Assembly (NCBI GenBank): GCA_030549205.1
Contig: JAUKTV010000007.1
Location: forward strand, 62,001-126,000
DNA from: Apiosordaria backusii
Lineage: Eukaryota > Ascomycota > Sordariomycetes > Sordariales > Lasiosphaeriaceae
Direction: 5' to 3'
Length of the DNA: 64,000 nt
The notes beneath the pieces are model-generated. The model saw nothing but the letters and a program-made list of their open reading frames with translations. It was not told the origin of the DNA and ran no database searches. The position numbers and the translations under genes are program-made. Within the stretch, counting starts at the first letter, position 1, and the number at the start of each line of letters is the position of its first letter. Shown here piece after piece: positions 57,001-64,000 of this stretch.

Positions 57001-59136
57001 AGTGGACGTCTGCTTGGCCGTGGCTGGAGTTGGGGATGACGAGGGACCTGAGACGGAAGAGGATTCCAGAGACCGAGTCGATGATTCCTTGATCTGATCC
57101 TTCTTTGACTCGGTCCCTTGGCTCGTTGTGTCTTTCTCCTTCTTGGGAAGAGCTGGTGATGTAAATGAAGCAGGTTGCTTGACTTCTGATGACTTCGGAG
57201 CGGCAGACGGGACCGGTGTTTGCTTCACCTTCCCTTTGTCCTCTTTCTGGGGCACTTGGCCTTGGACATTTGTGCCAGTGGTCTCTTTGGCCAGGGATCT
57301 GCTCCCCGTGGATGTCGAAGAAACCTGTGCTGCCTGCATGCCAGGGACAGGAGATCGAGTAGGAGCCTTCTTGGTTGCAATCTCTTTCGTCTTCAGGGAT
57401 CGGTCACCCGTACTGGTCAGGCCATCCTGTTTCTTGCGAGACGTCGTGCCCTTCGGCGATGTAGGGGCGCGTTGTGCCGCTGAAGGGCCCTGGATAGGAA
57501 GAAGAGGCTGGTCCAAGTTGGTGTGCCCTCCTGTAGAAATTGAAAACGCTTGAGCTTGGCTGATGAGCCTTGTCTCTCCCAAGAGACTAGCGACAAACTG
57601 TCTAGATGATTCTGGGGTGTTGGAAGAAGCATGAGACCCTTGCAGAGAGGACTCTAAAAGTTGTCGCAAGGGACTGGTGGACTGGTCTGGGAATTGGAAG
57701 CGTGAAAGATCTTGATCGTTTGCTATCACGGCGCCCTTGGGAAGCAGCCTCTGAAGTGGCAAATATTCCTCTGTTTGCGCCTGAGTCCCTGCAGTACGCT
57801 TGTAGGCATTCAGGGGTGGTATATGGCTGTTATCTTGGAATGGGATAGGGTCGTGGCGGCTCCAGTTCTTTGCAAGATAGCGAGAACGTGACATGGTTGT
57901 GGACTGTGTCTGCGCTTTGGCAGTGGACCCTTTCGGCGCAGGCGCAGGATCTTTTGATGCCGGTTTTCCAGGAACAGCGCCTTGTCCTCGTTTTGGCTCT
58001 GGATTTTGAGCCGAGGCCATTGCGTTGGAGGTGGGAACTGGTCCGGCTCCAGGCATCATGAGGTCCTGCAAGTTGATGGTTGGCGATGAGCCCTGAGGTT
58101 TATCGGCAGTCGTGACGTTTGTGTTTGACAGGGTTGTCACGGAACTAGGGGTCGCAGACTCCATCAGAAGCTCTGAAATGGTCTTTTTATCTCTCGTAGA
58201 CTTGGTATTGGGCAGACTTTTGAGAGGTTTAGATCGGGTGCTTGTAGTCGAAGTTGCGTCGGGAGTCATGTTGCGTGACGTTGGTTCTTGATGCGAGGGG
58301 CCAGTCAAAATAGACAGACCACTCGAAGGCGGCAAGATATGCTTGTTATCGTCCATGGCAAGCTCAGATGTTGGTGCTGACGGAACGTCTAGCGGATTTG
58401 GCTTCGGTTGGCGGTCCTCAGACTTGACCTTGGCGACCGACTTTTCTACCTTCTTCTTTTTCTCGGGTGCAGACGGTTTCTTTTTGATGATGGGTGTTTC
58501 CTTGGGCGGCTCAGGTTGTTGATCATTCATTTGCGAAACTGGAGACTTGGAAGTGATAGATTGACTAGCGTAGGATGTCCCAGCACGAGTGGCTCTCTCT
58601 GCATCTCTCAAAGCTGCAGCTTTGATGATTGGTGGCCGATCGTTCAGCGGATATAAGTCGTCCACATAGAATGGCTTTCTTTGGCTCTTGAGCCAGTTCC
58701 AGCCCTCCTGGGTACCCGGTGTCTGCGCCAGGTTTATAACAACGGGTGCTGTGATAAGGTGATCCGGGGGGCCCTTGTGATGAGGGTCTTGTCCGAGATG
58801 GTCAAGACCAGCTTGCAATGCCTGTGGTGCCGAGGGATGCGTTTTGGCTGGTGGAGAAGAAGATGCCGTCGGCGTTGCAAGAGGCATGTAGTTGAACCCG
58901 TCTGGCACTGCAGCCTCGAGGCACTGGATGCAAAGCTTCTTGGTATCGAGGTAGGTGACCTTGGGCTCAGAGTCGGAAGAGAAAAAGCCAAGACGACCCG
59001 GATAACGGCGGTCTTCGTCGGCACGGTACTTGGGAAAGTGTGGACAACTAAGTTCCGGGCCACTCAACCGAGACGCAAGGAACTCTGCCGAGCCTGGCAC
59101 TCCGGCGTCCAGCTTCTTGGAACCCTCCATGGCCAT
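54040..59136 (-). CDS. Giant low-complexity acidic repeat protein with one hydrophobic segment
   Basis: An intronless 1698-residue frame starting at the ATG in MAMEGSKKLD. The N-terminal 200 residues look folded and contain LSCPHFPKYR and KKLCIQCLE, possible metal-binding or disulfide Cys/His. Residues about 200-900 are a Ser/Thr/Lys/Pro-rich disordered region, then an Asp/Glu/Ser region. A glycine/alanine-rich hydrophobic stretch (LAGAALAGAAVGGVLVY) at about 1120-1142 is a candidate membrane span. Then follow GEH repeats at about 1240-1290, a Gly/Asp/His/Asn-rich region, and from about 1589 to the end repeats of DDDDGQ and DDDDGE. I recognise no family. Length, a single start and stop, and the lack of other long consistent frames in the N-terminal part support a real gene. 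Confidence 0.75.
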   Translation of the reverse strand: MAMEGSKKLDAGVPGSAEFLASRLSGPELSCPHFPKYRADEDRRYPGRLGFFSSDSEPKVTYLDTKKLCIQCLEAAVPDGFNYMPLATPTASSSPPAKTHPSAPQALQAGLDHLGQDPHHKGPPDHLITAPVVINLAQTPGTQEGWNWLKSQRKPFYVDDLYPLNDRPPIIKAAALRDAERATRAGTSYASQSITSKSPVSQMNDQQPEPPKETPIIKKKPSAPEKKKKVEKSVAKVKSEDRQPKPNPLDVPSAPTSELAMDDNKHILPPSSGLSILTGPSHQEPTSRNMTPDATSTTSTRSKPLKSLPNTKSTRDKKTISELLMESATPSSVTTLSNTNVTTADKPQGSSPTINLQDLMMPGAGPVPTSNAMASAQNPEPKRGQGAVPGKPASKDPAPAPKGSTAKAQTQSTTMSRSRYLAKNWSRHDPIPFQDNSHIPPLNAYKRTAGTQAQTEEYLPLQRLLPKGAVIANDQDLSRFQFPDQSTSPLRQLLESSLQGSHASSNTPESSRQFVASLLGETRLISQAQAFSISTGGHTNLDQPLLPIQGPSAAQRAPTSPKGTTSRKKQDGLTSTGDRSLKTKEIATKKAPTRSPVPGMQAAQVSSTSTGSRSLAKETTGTNVQGQVPQKEDKGKVKQTPVPSAAPKSSEVKQPASFTSPALPKKEKDTTSQGTESKKDQIKESSTRSLESSSVSGPSSSPTPATAKQTSTQTTTKESTKTHKEASSGEIKTRSVAKQSESHISTKESKEKSSGSAKAASESKLHKLKDGIADAASGVAESIHKLKSKVEGDKTKKTVKTAGKNEATKEGKPTKPVKAERGVEKPLKPTDKKPAKESQKKEKAVKSTTTKASGSRSVTKEKDVTSKTTQTAIKKLEKKKSNGTSSEAGDSSDEREKLSGDGDSDAAGDDNDSDGSKKGKTSSGPDNEKEEKSSTVENPDDDKNSDQDKDSDHGEDSDHEKDPGDDKASEHGKDADQEEPTNPEDPENTEGDKTQPTEENAPTDEASTAKEPQRDADETSKADEHASPEEALPTEDSQGPDEPSTTDESSTAQEPSAGDEPSTTEESPSNTGAKDPSASDEHAITEESAAKTEHSAHDDTATSGHNNKEPTHSEDASSSTALAGAALAGAAVGGVLVYNIINNSTTTINIVEHSSEETIQVTRSVSPAPSSHGHSQGGDSDGESGNDSSSTIHAADDDHQGKPSSSGDNGHKHDAGGDDGGHETDQGGDDDDAGSNSSGHGDHVGDHVGDHDGEHDGEHDGEHDGEHEGEHGGEHGGEHGGEHGGEHDNEATGWVSSDDDNNHDPDTPQEGEAGHDSDTDGDNNNGQHQWEGHSEDGHDENQPGNDSDNDDAGGHEGQGDDDDHSVGGPENGGNGRDNDSDDDNNNNEDGRSSHGGDDGNGQEDSDWEGHQGGDHEEVSMSGDGGGSTAGSSDHGHGESDNDGGSNAGHGDGNDSDSNRGSSVGGDDDDDQHDNNGDEEGNGDDDSQSGEGRDDGSDDGQSHGGDGDGDGDDGDWQSHEGGDSDDHHNDGQSDGNQSDDDNVSQGGGYHDSDEDRNGNEEDDDGYSSSYDGGNGDEDGGGSDDDDDQDNDDGQDDEDGQDDDDGQDDDDGEDDDDGQDDDDGEDDDDGQDDDDGQDDDDGEDDDDGEDDDDGQDDDDGEDDDDGQDDDDGQDDDDGQEDDDGEEDDDGEDDDDDDEYQ
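54060..54370. repeat. Coding minisatellite, 18 bp units (DDDDGQ/DDDDGE)
   Basis: About 16 tandem 18 bp units. On the plus strand each reads as GTCGTC or ATCATC runs followed by TCCCCATC or TGCCCATC. They alternate between two third-position variants (GTC-rich and ATC-rich), so part of the array also shows 36 bp higher-order copies. It encodes the acidic C-terminus of the large minus-strand protein. Confidence 0.85.
55276..55419. repeat. Coding tandem repeat, 9-12 bp units (GEH/GDH)
   Basis: Tandem units of CATGCTCTCCAC or close variants on the plus strand, encoding repeated GEHG, GEHD and GDHV units in the large minus-strand protein. Confidence 0.75.
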
Positions 59137-59918
59137 AGTGATTGATTATATAGGTAGAGTTAGAAATTTTGAACAGCGTGAGCCTACGCGTAAACGAAGA
59201 AGAAAGCTTTTCGAGTTGAAAGGGCGGGTGATATCAAGTGAGAAAGTGAGAACGATGTCGGGGCGAGAGGAAATGAGATTACATTGAACCTTAAGGTATG
59301 TGCCGAAAGACGCAAGACTCAGTGATGTCAGGGGAGGGCATCAAGACAATGATCAACTTCAGCCTCACCAGGCAGCCTTCTGTCGACAGTATGTCTTGAC
59401 TCAAAATGTGAAACAACGGCCCCCAGTTGTGGCTGCACAGCCGCAAAATGTTTTAATTAACGGACCCCAAATATGCAGAAGTAGTCCTCGGAAATGCCTG
59501 AGCGGCAAAAGTAACATGGTCGTCAAGTACATGGCATATACGAGGTCCCATAGGTCGCCTTGTTGTAGTGGATACAACGCTAGTGGTCACACCGGCTTCC
59601 TGTGGGGGTCAGTGAACACACCGGCCAGCGGAAAGGGTCAGACCCGGTAAAATGTGTAAAACCATGACAGGCAGGTGAACACTGCATCATACACTCTGCC
59701 GCAGAGCCTCATCGTTGTGGGTTTGCCAATCCTGTTCTCTCGGGCGTCCCAAGCTCGTCGGGGAATGGGCATCCCCCGGAAACTCCATGTCAGGTCTCAG
59801 GTAATATCCCTTGCACTTGTCCTTGCTCTTCCTCTATCAGCACCGGCCACATTCAACCATTTTCACCATCAAAGGTTCCCCGCAAAATACCCATCTTTGA
59901 GACTTCGGAATAGGAGCG
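59137..59918. other. Divergent promoter region of the two large genes
   Basis: 780 bases between the acidic-protein gene (minus strand) and the ankyrin-like gene (plus strand). No gene seen. It may carry a shared regulatory region. Confidence 0.45.
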
Positions 59919-62900
59919 ATGTCCATTCCAATGTATCTTCCAATGGGTTCAAGTCCCGTACCCTCGACGCCCTCAACGTTCCCAACATCTCCCACCCTGA
60001 GCCCTGCAATGAGTCCCCTGTTGACTCCGAATTCACCCCCCCTTTCTTCGACATCATCAACTTTCGGCGTCAGGGCTAGTTTGTACAAGACTGTCACTGC
60101 CATGAAAACACCTGACGACAATTTCTCGGAGACAGAGTTGGCTTGGGCCAGAGATCTCATGTCAGAACACTGCACCAACAAGAGTCGGAAGTCCAAGGGC
60201 GAATTCAGCTACAAGGACGCCAATGCCGTCCTTGCAAGTATTGCCGATGGGAAAGTCCCCAACGCAACCCCGGCACTTGTCAAGGCATTACAAACCAATT
60301 TCCAAGCCAACGCTTCAATCGAGAGACGCAAGAGCACCAACCTATTCAAGGTTATCATCGGCCGAGACCAGGAAGATATTCGCAGCAATGTTCTTGAACG
60401 AGCCGTCCAAAACTGCTCATACGACATTGTGTACGTACTGGCTCTGCAAGCGGACCAGGATGCGCTTGACCGAGCACTTCCATTCGCCATCAAGCAGAAT
60501 GATTGGAAAAAAGTGTCCATCTTGATGGCCAAAAGGGCAAATGCTGCTCCTCTTTGTACCGATTTTCTCCGCATTGTCGACAATGATCCAGAAGAACTGC
60601 TCCCTCTGTTGCTTGAGGAGAGGATTGGAGCGTGTCAGGGATGTCGAAACAAGGGATTAGTTCAAGCTTCGACCTCAGGCATTCTTTCGAGAGTGCAGAT
60701 GTTGATCAACGCGGGAGCGCATACAACATACGACAATGCGGCCGCGCTTAAGGCAGCGATTGCTGGGAGCCATGAAGATGCTGCCATCGCCATCGCCTCG
60801 AGCAACGACTTGAAGTCACATCCACTTCTTTTGGACACTATGGTCGGAGAGGCATTTGCCGCCGGCCAAAATGGAGCCCTCATTGCTTGCCTACAGTCAG
60901 GGGCAAAAGGTCCGGTGACAAACGAAGTCCTGCTCGAAGCCGTGAAACAAAGGCGTCCTGTCGAACTCATAGACACGCTTGTCCAACATGGGGCGTCGGT
61001 CGAGCACAAAGATGGCGCTGTGGTACATGCTGCAATTCAAAGTCGCTCATTGCCGCTACTCCAGGCTGTGCTGCGTGGAAAACCAACGAAGGTCATCCTA
61101 TCTGCTACTGTCGACACGCTGGCCTCACTGAAGTCGATTTCGATCATACATGACATGGTCAGCGCTTTGCTCTCTACAGGCCTTGAGGGAGACCCAGCCA
61201 ACAGATTGCTCGTCATTTCTCTCCACGCTGAAGCACTCGTGGGCGAGATGGAGTCTCGATTCTCCCTAGTGCAGCTTCTAGTTCAGCAAGGCAGCACAGA
61301 TGTCAACTTCAACGGGGGTCAACCACTTATACTCGCTGCAACGAAAGGTTGGTTGGGGATTTTGCGTGTCCTACTATCCAGTCAGGTATCCTTACCATCA
61401 CTTCAGGCTGCCGTTGCTGCCTCGATAGGTATTGCAGATACGAAAGTCCGGCTTGGGATAGTTGAAAGACTCCTGCATGGCGCTGCTGGCTTGGATCGTC
61501 AAATTCTTGAGTTCTCAATTTTCCAGATTGCATGCAAGAACTTGGATCTGCCACTTCTCCAGCTTCTCCCACATACTTGTCGCTCATCAGAAGACGTGTT
61601 GGTTGGGTTCCGTGCGGCATTATCGAACCCTCGGTGGCTCAAGCCGGTGGGTCTTTCCACTGTCAGAGCACTACTGCATCTTGGCGCATCAGGGGCTGAA
61701 GTCAACCATGCTTTCTGCCAGGCCGCGAAGAACTACGAGCGTGACGCCTTTGAGCTCTTCGCACCCTATGTTGACCTGGGTACGATAGTTGATGCCCTCG
61801 GAGCAATCATACAGTCTTCCAAAGATTGGTTGGCTCTCGACAACAAGTACTTGTGGCTTATACACCACTTGCTCGAATGGGGTGCCAAAGGCAGAGAGCA
61901 AGCGAATCATACCCTTCTCATTGCCATCGAGGAGTACGTCATGAAACGTTGTTCGGATGCTTTGGTTGAGACGATCCTCAGTGTGGGACATGCTGATGTC
62001 AACTTTCAATCTGGAAAAGCCTTGAAACTCGCTGTCTGGGCAGGGAATGTGGAGGTCTTTAGAATGCTGCTTTCTCGCGGGGCAAGCATGGAGACGGTTG
62101 AAAGTGTCTTTTTCGAAGTTATGGTCGCCCCTTTGTCTGAGGAGTCAGCACTTTCGTTCATCGACATTCTCACATTGGCGGACGGCCCAAGCTCTGTGAA
62201 AGGCTTCAAAAAGATCATACCAAGATTACGCGCACCGGTTCGGGGTTGCTTGACAGCTCATCCGGATTCCGTCAAACTCGTCAAGCGCCTGATCAAATTG
62301 GGCGTTAACTTCGATGTGGAAGAGCCAACCGTTCTGTATGGCGATGGCTGTGGTCCAGAGCTTTGTACCACCCTACTCTGGAGCTTGCTTCCCCCACAAC
62401 AAGGAAGACGTCCGATCGAGCCCGGTGTTATTCAGTTACTCATTGAGGCCAAAGGTAAGCTTAAACATTTGCACAGTCCGCTCAGACACATGCTAATCGA
62501 CTCCAACAGTCAACGTTAATTTTGTGGCGCCAAGATCCAAAGCTACAGCTGTCATTCTTGCCGCAAACTTCGGTCATACCGACACCGTTAACCACCTGAT
62601 CAAAGCCGAGGCTAACACTCGGATGAGAGACCATTTCAAGTGCTCAGCTCTGTTTTATGCATCCCAAAATGGTCACCTGAACGTCGTCAAGTCTCTTCTC
62701 AAGGCCCAGTACACGCCCAATGATGGTAGCCTCCATGAAGCCGCGAGAAACCTCCACAGCAAAATCTGCGCTCTCTTGATTAAGACTCGTGACTTTGATG
62801 TCAACTTCCACTCTTCGCGTCATCAAGGTCGAACCGCTCTCCAAGAAATGGCCTACTGCTGTGACGGGACCCGCAGCCCAGTGGAAATGGAGGAGACATT

Positions 62901-64000
62901 TGATGCGCTTGGGTGTGAGAAAGGTGGACTGAAGCCCTTCGAGGTACATCAGAGCACTGGAAAGCATGCCCTCCTGTTTGCGCTCGAGAATCTTCAGCCA
63001 TTTTCCGTCACACAAGCCCTTCTTGACACTCTCCTGTGGCGGGATATCAATAGCGACCAAAACGTCTTTACCCAAAAAGAGATCAGCCCCACCACGGGCA
63101 ATCTGATCGATTGTCATTATTCGCCGACAATGTATCTCAAAAACATCCTGCCTGCCCAGTCTGAAAAGGATGTTCAACGCAATTACGCTCTTGCCCGGCT
63201 GTTGAGCGACAAGGGTGCAGTCGACAGGTATTGGTCCGACACGCCACGTGACCAGCCGCCTGGCGCAATGGGATACCCCGAAGCAATTGCAAAAGAGGTG
63301 AAGCGCTGGAACAAGGTCAGACAAGACCACGAGGAGCAGCTACGCCGGGAAGAAGAAACCCAGAACCAGAAGTTCTTCTTTGAGCAAGCTCGCCATGAAC
63401 AACGCCTTCTCCAAGAGAGCCAGACCGCGATGCAAAAGGTCCAGAGTAGCGCTCTCATACACGAGAACAAGCTGCACCAGGACGCGGAAGTCACCCTCCA
63501 GCAGCACCAAGCCATCGAAGAAAAGAACCGCCTTGCTCACGAGGGCCGGGTGATGGCGAATCAGGACCGAGCAGCGCAAGTTGCGGTAGACAATCAAGGA
63601 CTCGCCCAAAAGCATCACATCCTTGAGCATCACCAGCAGGTGACGGATTATCACAAGCTCCGTCAGAAGCAGATGATGGATTACCAGACTCTTCGTCAAA
63701 ACCAGATGGCGGATCACCAGAAATATATTACTCAAGTGCGAACAGACCAGCAAAAGCTTGGATCTCAGCAAGCCCTGGATCACCAAAAGCAGCTCGCACA
63801 TAAGACGTTGGAGAAGCAAAAGTTGAAGACTTCTGAGGCAGTAGATAAGCACAATCTCAAAGCTCTGGAAGCAATGGATAAGCACAAATACAACCATTTG
63901 CACAAAATGGACAGTGAAAAGCGCGAGCATGAGAAGAAGATGGGGCAGCAGCAAGTGATACAGAAGAAGTCATTGGCAAAGCTTGCTTCTCAGGAGGATC
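59919..64000 (+). CDS. Large ankyrin-repeat-like protein with an 11-residue-repeat coiled coil, 3' end outside the window
   Basis: Exon 1 59919-62454, intron 62455-62509, exon 2 from 62510 continuing beyond the window: at least 1342 residues. After a Pro/Ser-rich start and a short helical region, residues about 180-1000 form degenerate alpha-helical hairpins resembling ankyrin repeats (AALKAAIAGSHEDAAIAIAS, LILAATKGWLGILRVLL, ALKLAVWAGNVEVFRMLL, ALFYASQNGHLNVVKSLL). Near 1110 a Lys/Glu/Gln/His-rich helix begins, and it resolves into 11-residue repeats from 63646 on. No NACHT, kinase or enzymatic domain is visible. The role is unknown, probably scaffolding or protein binding. The last bases are still coding, so the length is a minimum. 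Confidence 0.8.
63646..63975 (+). repeat. Ten 33 bp units coding 11-residue (hendecad) repeats
   Basis: The frame splits without gaps into ten 11-residue units such as DYHKLRQKQMM, DYQTLRQNQMA, DHQKQLAHKTL and DKHNLKALEAM. Asp/Glu at position 1 and a hydrophobic residue at position 11 recur in most units. The DNA is diverged, so the repeat is seen at protein level. Looser units extend upstream to about 63390. Confidence 0.75.

Overview
The window is nuclear DNA of a filamentous ascomycete, most likely a sordariomycete (inference). Genes carry many short GT-AG introns of about 50-75 nt with CTAAC/CTGAC-like branch sites. There is an intron-containing tRNA-Met. The gene families include HET-domain, Zn2Cys6, TauD and Cys-rich secreted proteins. 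A 7.5 kb AT-rich block shows pure transition damage typical of repeat-induced point mutation (RIP).

Region 1 (1-25.3 kb) is mostly core genome. It holds proteasome ATPase RPT2, tRNA-Met(CAT), a membrane-anchored histidine-phosphatase-like protein, ribosomal protein uL13, a ubiquitin-like/BAG co-chaperone, a glutaredoxin with two in-frame starts, an AIM18-type mitochondrial protein, the F-box/LRR protein GRR1 and a Na,K-ATPase-like P-type ATPase. Gaps of 1-2.5 kb between them hold no gene I can support.

Region 2 (26.4-37.6 kb) is accessory. It has a hotdog thioesterase, a cyclase-family hydrolase divergent from a Baeyer-Villiger-type monooxygenase whose reading frame is broken near its 3' end, a small Cys-rich secreted protein, and a HET-domain gene divergent from a CorA-like membrane protein.

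Region 3 (38.1-45.9 kb) is transposon-derived. A 232 bp foldback element with 42 bp inverted repeats abuts a 7480 bp LTR retrotransposon at 38373-45852. Its two 311 bp LTRs align without gaps and differ at 55 sites by my hand count, all transitions. The interior has no open frame of any length.

Region 4 (46.5-53.2 kb) holds a small hypothetical gene, a GNAT acetyltransferase, a Zn2Cys6 regulator whose best model needs a GC-AG intron, and a convergent TauD-like dioxygenase.

Region 5 (54.0-64.0 kb) holds two large divergent genes. One is an intronless 1698-residue acidic repeat protein. The other is an ankyrin-like protein ending in a run of 11-residue repeats and is cut by the window edge. 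These two, with the RIP-damaged element, are the least conventional parts of the window. I saw no clearly unprecedented multi-gene system.

All exon boundaries were deduced by eye from splice signals, reading frame and family alignment from memory, so single-base errors are possible.
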